From G051903925 sp051903925 (GTDB lineage: Bacteria > Pseudomonadota > Alphaproteobacteria > Zavarziniales > Zavarziniaceae), in contig NZ_CP173678.1 in NCBI RefSeq assembly GCF_051903925.1, positions 2,356,001-2,420,000 on the forward strand: a stretch of DNA of 64,000 nt, given 5' to 3'. The notes under the pieces are model-generated. The model saw only the letters and a program-made list of their open reading frames with translations. It searched no databases and was not told the origin of the DNA. A program made the position numbers and the translations under genes. Positions 53,443 through 62,073 of the stretch are shown here, in pieces (position 1 is the stretch's first letter; every line of letters begins with the position of its first letter).

Positions 53443-54219
53443 ATGATCAAGCTCGTCTATGTCATCGCCAAGCGGGCCGACCTGTCGGACGCCGAGTACT
53501 ACGACTACTGGCTCAACACCCACGGGCCCAAGGTCGCCGGCGTCGCCCGGACGATCCGCGCGACGAAGTACGTGCAGAGCCACACGATCGACACCCCCTT
53601 CAACGAGGCCTTGCGCGCGCCCCGTGGGATGCTGCCCCCGGTCGCCGGCATTACCGAGGTGTGGTGGGATTCGGTCGAGGATTTCCAGGCCGGCAGCGCC
53701 ACACCCGAGGGGCAGGAGGCGGCCAGGATGCTGGCCGAGGACGAGGCGAAGTTCATCGATTTCGCCGGCTCCCAGATCTACCTGACGCAGGAGCATGTGA
53801 TCTACGACCATACCGGCGGCCGGCCGCTGGGGTCGGATGCGGTCAAGTGCGCCTACGTCCTGGCCAGGCGCCCCGACCTGACGCCCGAACAGTGCCACCG
53901 GACCTGGAAGGTCGATCACGGCCCGCTGGTCGCCTCGTTCGCGGAGGTGACGGGCGGCCGGAAATACATCCAGAGCCATACGATCCACCCCGAGCTGAAC
54001 GCCCAGTTCAAGGCGGGGCGCGGCCTGGCCGATCCGGTCGACGGCCTGACCGAGGTCTGGCTCGATTCGATCGACGTCCTGGGGACCGGCGGCGAGGCCG
54101 GCGCCAAGGCGGGCCAGGCGATGATGGAGGATGAGATGCGCTTCGTGGAGATGGGCCGCTCGCGCTGCTTCTTCACGAAGGAGCATGTGATCTTCGACCA
54201 CCAGAAGGCCGCGGCCTGA
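53443..54219 (+). CDS. Tandem EthD domain protein
   Basis: A 258-aa protein made of two EthD-like domains (ferredoxin-like alpha/beta fold). Domain 1 spans about residues 1-110 (MIKLVYVIAKRADLSDAEYY, WLNTHGPKV), domain 2 about 130-245 (CAYVLARRPDLTPEQCHRTW, KVDHGPLV). Both carry the HGP motif and the matching KYVQSHTI / KYIQSHTI and GLTEVW / GITEVW blocks, so the gene arose by internal duplication. EthD proteins support ring-opening or ether-degrading oxygenases; here it precedes an alcohol dehydrogenase by 40 bases and may be in its operon. Confidence 0.87.
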   Translation: MIKLVYVIAKRADLSDAEYYDYWLNTHGPKVAGVARTIRATKYVQSHTIDTPFNEALRAPRGMLPPVAGITEVWWDSVEDFQAGSATPEGQEAARMLAEDEAKFIDFAGSQIYLTQEHVIYDHTGGRPLGSDAVKCAYVLARRPDLTPEQCHRTWKVDHGPLVASFAEVTGGRKYIQSHTIHPELNAQFKAGRGLADPVDGLTEVWLDSIDVLGTGGEAGAKAGQAMMEDEMRFVEMGRSRCFFTKEHVIFDHQKAAA

Positions 54220-54259
54220 CCGGCCGGCACGCGCGCAACCAATTCGAGGGAGACAGACG

Positions 54260-55348
54260 ATGACGATGAAGGCAGCCGTCCTGCGCGAAGTGAACAAGCC
54301 GCTGGTGATCGAGCAGGTGGCGATCAGCAAGCCCGGCCCCCGAGAGGTGCTGATCCGCACCGCGGCGGCGGGCGTGTGCCATTCCGACCTGCATTTCCAG
54401 AACGGCGCCTATCCCTATCCGCTGCCGGCGATCCTGGGCCATGAATCGGCCGGCGTGGTCGAGCAGGTCGGCTCCGAAGTGCGGACGGTGAAGGTTGGCG
54501 ACCACGTCGTCACCTGCCTGTCCGCCTTCTGCGGCCATTGCGAGTTCTGCCTGACCGGTCACATGTCGCTGTGCATGAGCCCGGAGACCCAGCGGGGCGA
54601 GCACCAGGAAGCGCGCCTGACGCTGCCGGGCGGGCCGGTCAACCAGTTCCTCAACCTGTCCTCGTTCGCCGAGTACATGCTGGTGCACGAGCATGCCTGC
54701 ACCTCGATCCGCAAGGACATGCCGCTGGACCGCGCCGCCCTGATCGGCTGCGCCGTCACGACCGGTGTCGGTGCCGTGATCCACACGTCCGGAGTACGAC
54801 CGGGCGAGACGGTCGCCGTGATCGGCTGCGGCGGTGTCGGCCTGTCGGCGATCAACGGGGCCGCGATCGCCGGTGCCGGGCGCATCATCGCGGTCGATAC
54901 GCTGGGCTCGAAGCTGAACCTCGCCAAGCACTTCGGGGCAACCGACGTCGTCAATTCCAAGGACGGTGACGCGGTCGCCCAGGTGCTGGAAATGACGGGC
55001 GGCGGCGTCCACCACGCGTTCGAGGCGGTGGGCCTGAAGATCACGGCCGAGCAGTCGTTCAAGATGCTGCGCAAGGGCGGCACCGCCAACATCATCGGCA
55101 TGATCCCGGTCGGCGTGAACATCGAGCTGCACGGCGCCGACTTCCTGACCGAGCGCAAGATTCAGGGCTCGGTCATGGGCTCCAACCGCTTCCCCGTCGA
55201 CATGCCACGCTTCGTCGACTTCTACCTCTCGGGCAAGCTCAAGCTCGACGACATGATCTCGCGCCGCATCAAGCTCGAGGACGTGAACGAGGCGATGGAC
55301 GAGCTCAAGCGCGGCGAACTCGCCCGCTCGGTCATCGTCTTCAACTGA
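54260..55348 (+). CDS. Zinc-dependent alcohol dehydrogenase (class III-like MDR)
   Basis: A 362-aa medium-chain alcohol dehydrogenase. Catalytic zinc residues are in GVCHSDLHF near residue 38 and GHESAGVVE near residue 60; the structural-zinc cysteines are in FCGHCEFCLTGHMSLC near residue 93. The nucleotide loop is IGCGGVGLSAINGA near residue 193. A gagggaga ribosome-binding site precedes the ATG. The long loop after residue 110 marks the class III/NDMA-type branch. The substrate is not predictable. Expressed probably together with the EthD gene. Confidence 0.9.
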   Translation: MTMKAAVLREVNKPLVIEQVAISKPGPREVLIRTAAAGVCHSDLHFQNGAYPYPLPAILGHESAGVVEQVGSEVRTVKVGDHVVTCLSAFCGHCEFCLTGHMSLCMSPETQRGEHQEARLTLPGGPVNQFLNLSSFAEYMLVHEHACTSIRKDMPLDRAALIGCAVTTGVGAVIHTSGVRPGETVAVIGCGGVGLSAINGAAIAGAGRIIAVDTLGSKLNLAKHFGATDVVNSKDGDAVAQVLEMTGGGVHHAFEAVGLKITAEQSFKMLRKGGTANIIGMIPVGVNIELHGADFLTERKIQGSVMGSNRFPVDMPRFVDFYLSGKLKLDDMISRRIKLEDVNEAMDELKRGELARSVIVFN

Positions 55349-55364
55349 GCCGTTGCACCGGATG

Positions 55365-55511
55365 CTTCGAGACGCCGGCCTGAGGGCCGGCTCCTCACCA
55401 TGACGCCGTTGTTGTTCACTTCAAGGTTCACGACGGTCGTCATCTGAGGAGCCCCCCTTCGAGACGCCGCCTGCGGCGGCTCCTCAGGGCAAGCTGGGCG
55501 TCTCGAAGGAC
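55365..55511. repeat. Family B palindromic repeat cluster
   Basis: Three blocks: CTTCGAGACGCC with CTCCTCACCATGACG (55365-55404 region), CGTCATCTGAGGAGC (near 55440) facing it, and a further CTTCGAGACGCC ... GGCGTCTCGAAGG inverted repeat (about 55457-55508). Shared half-sites with 53201-53308 are CTTCGAG, CATGACG and CGTCAT. It lies just after the alcohol dehydrogenase gene and may work as a terminator. Confidence 0.65.
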
Positions 55512-55626
55512 GTTGATGCGAACCTCAACTCGATTGCACCGCCTTGGCTCCGGCTAGCCACGGCACTTGGTTCTCCACTTTCGTCGACCCCGCGTTAGTC
55601 TTCCCGCAGTACTGGCCGGGAACGAC

Positions 55627-56346
55627 ATGACCGACTCCGCACCAATCCTCAATCCCCTGGGCCAGCCGATCGGCGTGTCCCTGCCCGGTTGGAGCGCGCG
55701 GCAGCGGCCGCCGAGGACGGCCATGACGGGGCGATTCTGCACGCTGGAGCCGCTGGACCCTGCGCGCCATGCGGCCGACCTGTTCGCCGCCAATGCGCGC
55801 GACGGCGAGGGACGCAACTGGACCTATCTGCCCTATGGCCCGTTCGCCGACCTGGGCGACTACCGCGCCTGGATGGAGCGCACCTGCCTGGGCGACGATC
55901 CCCTGTTCCACGCGATCATCGACCATGCGACGGACAAGGCGGTGGGTGTCGCCTCGTACCTGCGAATCGAGCCCGCCGTGGGCGTAATCGAGGTCGGGCA
56001 CATCAATTATTCGCCCCTGCTTCAGCGCACACCGGCAGCGACGGAGGCGATGGTCCTGATGATGGCCCGCGTTTTCGACGAGCTGGGCTATCGCCGCTAC
56101 GAATGGAAGTGCGACGCACTCAACGCGCCGTCGCGCAGGGCGGCGGCCCGCCTTGGCTTCCGCTACGAAGGGCTGTTCCGGCAGGCGACGCTGTACAAGG
56201 GGCGTAACCGAGATACCGCCTGGTTCTCCATCATCGACAGCGAATGGCCGGCGATCCGGGCTGCCTTCCAGGCCTGGCTGGATGCCGCCAATTTTGATGC
56301 GGATGGGCGGCAGCGCACGGCCCTGGCGGCGGGAGGGCAGCCGTGA
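55627..56346 (+). CDS. GNAT family N-acetyltransferase
   Basis: A 239-aa protein of the RimJ/RimL-like GNAT branch. A short Pro/Gly-rich N-terminus precedes the domain (from about residue 33: MTGRFCTLEPLDPARHAADL). Acetyl-CoA-binding elements are visible as LLQRTPAATEAMVLMMARVF near residue 135 and ALNAPSRRAAARLGFRYEGL near residue 163. The gene ends by overlapping the GTG start of the following SDR gene. Substrate unknown. Confidence 0.85.
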   Translation: MTDSAPILNPLGQPIGVSLPGWSARQRPPRTAMTGRFCTLEPLDPARHAADLFAANARDGEGRNWTYLPYGPFADLGDYRAWMERTCLGDDPLFHAIIDHATDKAVGVASYLRIEPAVGVIEVGHINYSPLLQRTPAATEAMVLMMARVFDELGYRRYEWKCDALNAPSRRAAARLGFRYEGLFRQATLYKGRNRDTAWFSIIDSEWPAIRAAFQAWLDAANFDADGRQRTALAAGGQP

Positions 56347-57086
56347 CAGCGATCCTGATCACGGGTGGCAGCCGCGGCATCGGCCGGGCGACCGCGGTGC
56401 TTGCCGCCCGGCGTGGCTGGAACGTGGCCTTCACCTATGCCAGCGATGCCGCCGCCGCTGCGCAGACGCTTGAGGCGATCCGGGCCGAGGGTGCAGATGG
56501 CCTGGCGATCCGCGCCGACTGCGCCATTGAGGCCGAGGTCATCGACAGCTTCGCGCAAGGTCGGGCGCGCTTCGGTGCGCTCGACGGCGTCGTGGTCAAT
56601 GCGGGGATCGTGGCGCCACCCGCGCCCCTGGCGGACATGTCGCTGGAACGCCTGACCCGGGTGTTCGATACCAACGTGCTGGGCGCCTATCTGACGGCGC
56701 GGGAGGCGGCGCGGACCCTGCCGCGCGACCGGGGCGGGCAGGGTGGCGCCATCGTCATCGTCTCGTCCGCTGCGGCGCGCCTGGGCTCTCCAGGCGAGTA
56801 TGTCGACTATGCGGGGTCCAAGGGGGCGCTGGACACGCTGACCATTGGACTTGCCAAGGAACTGGGGCCGGGTGGCGTGCGCGTCAACGCCGTGCGCCCG
56901 GGCCTGATCGAGACGGACATCCATGCCAGCGGCGGCCAGCCGGACCGCGCCTGGCGCCTGGGCACCGGCACGCCGCTGGGCCGGCCCGGCACGGCGGAGG
57001 AGGTGGCGGAAGCCATCCTCTACCTGCTGGACGCGGCCTCGTCCTATGTCACCGGGGCGCTGCTGGACGTGTCCGGCGGGCGTTGA
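56343..57086 (+). CDS. SDR family oxidoreductase
   Basis: A 247-aa classical short-chain dehydrogenase. It has the cofactor motif TGGSRGIGRA near residue 7, the NAG motif VVNAGIV near residue 86, the active-site Ser in IVIVSSAA near residue 139 and the YAGSK catalytic motif near residue 157. The C-terminal ASSYVTGALLDVSGGR is typical of the 3-oxoacyl-reductase/glucose-dehydrogenase-like group. It starts at GTG overlapping the GNAT stop. Its 3' end overlaps the convergent mug gene by 38 bases. Confidence 0.9.
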   Translation: MTAILITGGSRGIGRATAVLAARRGWNVAFTYASDAAAAAQTLEAIRAEGADGLAIRADCAIEAEVIDSFAQGRARFGALDGVVVNAGIVAPPAPLADMSLERLTRVFDTNVLGAYLTAREAARTLPRDRGGQGGAIVIVSSAAARLGSPGEYVDYAGSKGALDTLTIGLAKELGPGGVRVNAVRPGLIETDIHASGGQPDRAWRLGTGTPLGRPGTAEEVAEAILYLLDAASSYVTGALLDVSGGR

Positions 57087-57561
57087 CGAAGCCGGCAAGC
57101 TCCCGCCACGGCTCCAGCGACCAGTAGCCGGTCGCCAGGCCCGAAGGAGAGGTGAGGACGAACAGCGCCGCACCCTCCACCACCTCCGGCTGGCGGCCAT
57201 AGGCGACCTTGCGGCGCAGGAAGGTCTGCGCGCCGTGCTTGCTGGTGAAGGCGAGCGCCGCGGGGCGGTAGTGCGCCAGCTTCGCCCTCAGGCCGGCCAC
57301 GTCGAACGCGGTGCGGGTCAGCTCCGAATCGTTGCCGAACTCGGTCTTGTTCAGGTCGGTCAACCCCAAGCCGAACTCCAGCACGCGCGGATAGTCCTGC
57401 GGGCCGAGGCGCACAGGCACCAGGCCCGACTCGTGGAGGGCGGGCCAGAAGCGGTTGCCGGGCTTTGCGTAGTAGGCCTGGGCCTGGGCCGAGAAGCGCC
57501 CCACCGCCGTGCCGCACAGCACCGCGTGCAGGCCCGGCGCCAGGACATCAGGCAGGATCAA
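57049..57561 (-). CDS. mug: Mismatch-specific uracil/thymine DNA glycosylase (Mug family)
   Basis: A 170-aa base-excision repair enzyme acting on G:U/G:T or ethenocytosine mismatches. The active-site region reads VLCGTAVGRFSA near residue 14 (the family's GxNPG-type motif in a GTAxG form), YYAKPGNRFWPALHESGL near residue 29, FGLGLTDLNKTE near residue 62 and the C-terminal FVLTSPSGLA. The start is a TTG at 57561 overlapping the rsmD stop (TTGA); no ATG or GTG gives a complete N-terminus. The 3' end overlaps the SDR gene on the other strand. Confidence 0.82.
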   Translation of the reverse strand: MILPDVLAPGLHAVLCGTAVGRFSAQAQAYYAKPGNRFWPALHESGLVPVRLGPQDYPRVLEFGLGLTDLNKTEFGNDSELTRTAFDVAGLRAKLAHYRPAALAFTSKHGAQTFLRRKVAYGRQPEVVEGAALFVLTSPSGLATGYWSLEPWRELAGFVNARRTRPAAPR

Positions 57562-58118
57562 GGGTCCGTTCGCTCCAGGAAAACGAAGCGGGAATGACCA
57601 TAGGCGCGCTCGTCCTCCTGCGCGAAGCCGGGCGGAGGGGCAAAGGCCTCGTCCCGGGCCAGTTCGACGACGCACAGGCAACCGGGAGCAAGCCAGCCCT
57701 GCGCCGCCAGGGCAGAGAGGGCGGGCGCACTCAGCTCCTTGTTGTAGGGTGCGTCGAGCAGGGCGAGGTCGGCAGCCGGCCCGTGTGGCGCGGGACCGGG
57801 CTTGCGCGCATCGCGCTGCAGAACGCGGGTCCGCCCCTCCTCCTTCAGCGTCCGCACGTTCTGCAGGATCAGGCGGATGGCGCCGGCATTGTCGTCCAGG
57901 AACGTGGCGTGGGCTGCCCCCCGCGACAGTGCCTCAAGCCCCAGGGCGCCCGTCCCTGCGAAGACGTCGAGCACGCGCGCGCCGTCCAGGTCCACGGCCG
58001 GGTGCGTCGTCAGGATGTCGAACAGCGCCTGGCGCAGGCGGTCGGCCGTGGGACGAATGCTGTCGTCGGGCGGACTGGCCAGCGTGCGTCCGCGATGGCG
58101 CCCGGCGACGATCCTCAC
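57558..58118 (-). CDS. rsmD: 16S rRNA (guanine966-N2)-methyltransferase
   Basis: Class I SAM methyltransferase of 186 aa that modifies G966 in the 30S head. Marks are MRIVAGRHRGRTLASP at the N-terminus, RPTADRLRQALFDIL near residue 24, the SAM motif VLDVFAGTGALGLEALSRGA near residue 47 and the catalytic motif LLDAPYNKELS near residue 121. The consensus (D/N)PP(Y/F) motif reads DAPY, with the first Pro as Ala. The gene starts at a GTG overlapping the pseudouridine synthase stop (GTGA). Confidence 0.93.
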   Translation of the reverse strand: MRIVAGRHRGRTLASPPDDSIRPTADRLRQALFDILTTHPAVDLDGARVLDVFAGTGALGLEALSRGAAHATFLDDNAGAIRLILQNVRTLKEEGRTRVLQRDARKPGPAPHGPAADLALLDAPYNKELSAPALSALAAQGWLAPGCLCVVELARDEAFAPPPGFAQEDERAYGHSRFVFLERTDP

Positions 58119-59401
58119 TTCCGGGGCCCCTTGGGCCGCCCGCCAGAGGGGCGCGGGCTGCCCGACGGCTTGGCGCCGGCTGGGCGTGCGCCAGATGGAC
58201 GTGCGCCAGATGGGCGCGTCGCAGAGGGGCGCGTGCCCGATGGCTTGGGCGTGGAAGGTCGGGGGCCCGCAGGCCGTGCGCCATGCGGGCGCGCCCCGGC
58301 CGGGCGCGCCTCAGCGGGTCGCCCGCCGGCAGGGCGGCCGGCGGCACGCGCGGGGGGACGCTCGGCTGCCAGGCTGCCTTCGCCTGCGGGCCTGGACCGG
58401 GCCGGGCGGCCGGATCCCTCCGCGGCCCGTACGGCCGGACGGGGGCCGCGCTCCGCCTTTGGCGCCGCGGGCGGCCGGTCGCTGCGCCTGCCAGAGCCGG
58501 CAAAGGTTTCGACCGGGCGACCGCGCGGTGCGGCGGGCTTGCGCGTGCGGGCGGGCTTTGCCGCGGCCTCTTCAGCGCCAGGCTCCGCCTGGGGCCGGGG
58601 ACCCTTGCCCAGGACAGGGCGGGCCTTGCCGCGCGGCTTGCGCACCGGTTCATCGCCTGTAGCCGACGGGCGCTCGCCCAGCGCCTCGGCCAGGTCGCGC
58701 ATGGCGATGGAGCGGACTTGGCCCGCTTCCAGGTCCTCCAGTTCGAACGGGCCGTAGGAGACGCGGATCAACCGGTTCACCGACAGGCCCAGGTGCTCCA
58801 GAACGCGGCGGATCTCGCGGTTCTTGCCTTCGGTCAGGCTCATGGTCAGCCAGGCATTGCGGCCCTGGCCCTCGCGGTCCAGCTCGGCCTCGATCGGGCC
58901 ATAGGCGATGCCATCGACCACGATCCCGTGACGCAGGCGGGCCAGGGCGGCGCGGTCGACCTCGCCCATCACCCGGACGCGGTAGCGCCGGACCCAGGCG
59001 GTGGACGGCAGTTCCAGCCGCCGCTTCAGTCCGCCATCATTGGTCAGCAGAAGCAGCCCTTCGGAATTGAGGTCCAGCCGCCCGATGGAGACGACACGCG
59101 GCAGGCCGGGGGGAAGGTTCCCGAACACGGTCGGGCGGCCACCTTCGTCCTTGTGGCTGGTCACCAGGCCGCGCGGCTTGTGATAGCGCCACAGGCGGGC
59201 CGGCTGGGGGATGGGCAGCGCCTTGCCGTCGACCTTGATCCGGCTGGTGGGACCCACGTTCACGTTGGGCGCAGTCAGGCGCACACCGTCCAGTTCGACG
59301 CGCCCCTCCTCGATCATGCGCTCGGCATCGCGCCTGGAGCAGAGCCCGGACCGGGCGATGACCTTGGCGATACGCTCGCCGCCTGTGTCGCTGGATGACA
59401 T
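58115..59401 (-). CDS. Pseudouridine synthase, RluB/RluE family, with a long disordered tail
   Basis: A 428-aa rRNA pseudouridine synthase. An S4 domain (about residues 10-60: RIAKVIARSGLCSRRDAERM) is followed by the catalytic domain: RYHKPRGLVTSHKDEGGRPT near residue 72, the catalytic Asp in SIGRLDLNSEGLLLLTNDG (Asp110) and EGKNREIRRV near residue 186. From about residue 245 to the end the protein is a basic Ala/Pro/Arg/Gly-rich tail with near-repeats of RPSGARPAGAKPSG. ATG 59401 is used; the frame continues upstream over tadA without support. It lies 15 bases from divergent tadA. Confidence 0.9.
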   Translation of the reverse strand: MSSSDTGGERIAKVIARSGLCSRRDAERMIEEGRVELDGVRLTAPNVNVGPTSRIKVDGKALPIPQPARLWRYHKPRGLVTSHKDEGGRPTVFGNLPPGLPRVVSIGRLDLNSEGLLLLTNDGGLKRRLELPSTAWVRRYRVRVMGEVDRAALARLRHGIVVDGIAYGPIEAELDREGQGRNAWLTMSLTEGKNREIRRVLEHLGLSVNRLIRVSYGPFELEDLEAGQVRSIAMRDLAEALGERPSATGDEPVRKPRGKARPVLGKGPRPQAEPGAEEAAAKPARTRKPAAPRGRPVETFAGSGRRSDRPPAAPKAERGPRPAVRAAEGSGRPARSRPAGEGSLAAERPPARAAGRPAGGRPAEARPAGARPHGARPAGPRPSTPKPSGTRPSATRPSGARPSGARPAGAKPSGSPRPSGGRPKGPRK

Positions 59402-59416
59402 GCTGCGTTCTCTAGC

Positions 59417-59896
59417 ATGACCCAGCCATTCTACAGCAGCAGCTTCATGGACCGCGCACTTGCCCTTGCCGAACAGGCGGCGGGCGAGGGGGAGGTGCCT
59501 GTGGGCGCCGTCGTCGTCGATCCCGTCAGCCGGGCCATCGTGGCGGAGGGGCGCAACGCCATGATCCGCACCGGCGATCCCAGCGCCCATGCGGAGATGG
59601 TGGCGATCCGCGCCGCCAGCGCCGCAACAGGCCGCCTGCGCCTGGATGGCCTCGACCTCTATGTCACGCTGGAGCCGTGCACGATGTGCGCCGGCGCCAT
59701 CTCGCTCGCGCGGCTGCGACGTGTCTATTATGGCGCCGCCGATGTGAAGGGCGGCGCCGTCGACCATGGCGTCCGCTTTTTCGCCAGTCCCACCTGCCAT
59801 CACGCGCCGGAGGTCTATGGTGGCATCGGGGAACGGCGCGCGGCGGAGATGCTGCGGCGCTTCTTCCAGGCCCGGCGGACGGGTCACCTGGAGTGA
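59417..59896 (+). CDS. tadA: tRNA adenosine(34) deaminase
   Basis: Zinc deaminase converting A34 to inosine in tRNA-Arg; 159 aa. The zinc/proton-transfer motif is HAEMVAI near residue 56 and the second motif is EPCTMCAGAI near residue 86. FMDRALALAEQAAGEGEVPV at residues 10-29 matches the family N-terminus. It is divergent from the pseudouridine synthase with only 15 bases between, so each promoter must lie inside the other gene or both arise from shared DNA. Confidence 0.94.
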   Translation: MTQPFYSSSFMDRALALAEQAAGEGEVPVGAVVVDPVSRAIVAEGRNAMIRTGDPSAHAEMVAIRAASAATGRLRLDGLDLYVTLEPCTMCAGAISLARLRRVYYGAADVKGGAVDHGVRFFASPTCHHAPEVYGGIGERRAAEMLRRFFQARRTGHLE

Positions 59897-60012
59897 GGTC
59901 GCGGCCCCCGGGTTCGCGGAGTTTCACTCCCAAGTTTTTGCAGGACGGGCCGCCAAGGCACCGCTAAACTCCGCGCCCTCGTGGGACGGCAACGAACGAA
60001 GGGAGATTGCCC

Positions 60013-61245
<1,233 letters not shown>

Positions 61246-61285
61246 GGGCAGGGCAGCGCTCGCTGCCATCGCCAACAAGAACAGG

Positions 61286-61309
61286 ACGGCCGATCCCAGG
61301 ATCGGCCGT
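61286..61309 (+). promoter_or_regulatory. Hairpin upstream of the first glutathione S-transferase
   Basis: ACGGCCGATCC and GGATCGGCCGT form an almost loop-free inverted repeat, 23 bases before the ribosome-binding region and ATG (61332). It ends in CGGCCGTTCGC, the same end as the hairpin before the next gene. It may be a terminator for the acyl-CoA dehydrogenase or a leader structure. Confidence 0.5.
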
Positions 61310-61331
61310 TCGCATATGGGAGGGGAAATCA

Positions 61332-61976
61332 ATGCCGACGATGTACAATGCCGCCCTGTCGCCGTTTGCCGGCCGGGTCCGGATCGCACAGCGCGCGACG
61401 GGCTTCGCGCTGGAGCTGGCCGATCCGCCGGGCGGCCTGCATTCCGACACCTACAAGGCGATCACGCCGATCGACAAGCTGCCGGTCATGGTCGATGGCG
61501 GCCTGACCCTGCCCGAATCGCAGGTCATCCTGGAGTACCTGGACGAGAAGTACGCCGGCGGGCGCCTGTCCGGCAGCACGCCAGAGGATCGCGCCCAGGC
61601 CCGGCTGCTCTGCCGCCTGGCCGACCTCTACATCTTTCCGCCGCTTTCGGTGCTGTTCGGCCAGCTCAGCCCCAAGACGCGTGATGCAGCCGTCGTCACG
61701 GCCCGCGTGGCGGAACTGGAAAAGGGTCTGAAGATCCTGGACCATTATGTGTCCGGAACCGACACGGCGACGGGCAAGGCGTTCTCCATCGCCGACTGCA
61801 CCCTGCCCACGGTCCTGTTCTTCGTCAGTGCGCTGGGCCCGGCCTTCGGTCTGGCGCAGCCCTATGCGGCGACGCCGAAGCTGGGCGCCTATCTGGCTGC
61901 GGTGAACACGAACAAGGATGTCGCCCCCGTGATCGCGGAAATGGCGGCCGCGCTGAAGAAGCTGCAGGGCGGCTGA
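61332..61976 (+). CDS. Glutathione S-transferase family protein (first)
   Basis: A 214-aa protein with an N-terminal thioredoxin-fold domain (MPTMYNAALSPFAGRVRIAQ, then LPVMVDGGLTLPESQVILEYL near residue 48) and a C-terminal helical domain. The LTLPESQVILEYL block is the glutathione-binding Pro-Glu-Ser motif. It has the same length and gene layout as the next gene, with similar blocks (DLYIF, VLFGQL), so the pair is a tandem duplication. ATG 61332 follows gggagggga. Confidence 0.87.
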   Translation: MPTMYNAALSPFAGRVRIAQRATGFALELADPPGGLHSDTYKAITPIDKLPVMVDGGLTLPESQVILEYLDEKYAGGRLSGSTPEDRAQARLLCRLADLYIFPPLSVLFGQLSPKTRDAAVVTARVAELEKGLKILDHYVSGTDTATGKAFSIADCTLPTVLFFVSALGPAFGLAQPYAATPKLGAYLAAVNTNKDVAPVIAEMAAALKKLQGG

Positions 61977-62022
61977 TGACCCGCAAGGTAATTTCGTAAG
62001 GGCAGGGGCGCCCTGAAGATCG

Positions 62023-62056
62023 AACGGCCGGTTCACATCTCGCGGGACCGGCCGTT
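62023..62056 (+). promoter_or_regulatory. Hairpin upstream of the second glutathione S-transferase
   Basis: AACGGCCGGT and ACCGGCCGTT form a perfect 10-bp stem with a 14-base loop, followed by CGCTTCAGGAGG and the ATG at 62074. The 3' end GGCCGTTCGC is shared with the hairpin before the first transferase gene. Confidence 0.5.
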
Positions 62057-62073
62057 CGCTTCAGGAGGTCGCC

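Noticed and set aside
59402..59887. Upstream extension of the pseudouridine synthase frame across tadA
   Set aside because: tadA on the other strand has all its catalytic motifs, and the S4 domain homology begins at ATG 59401.
59916..59974. 9-bp inverted repeat GCGGAGTTT / AAACTCCGC between tadA and the acyl-CoA dehydrogenase
   Set aside because: The 41-base loop makes a stable structure doubtful; may be chance or a weak operator.
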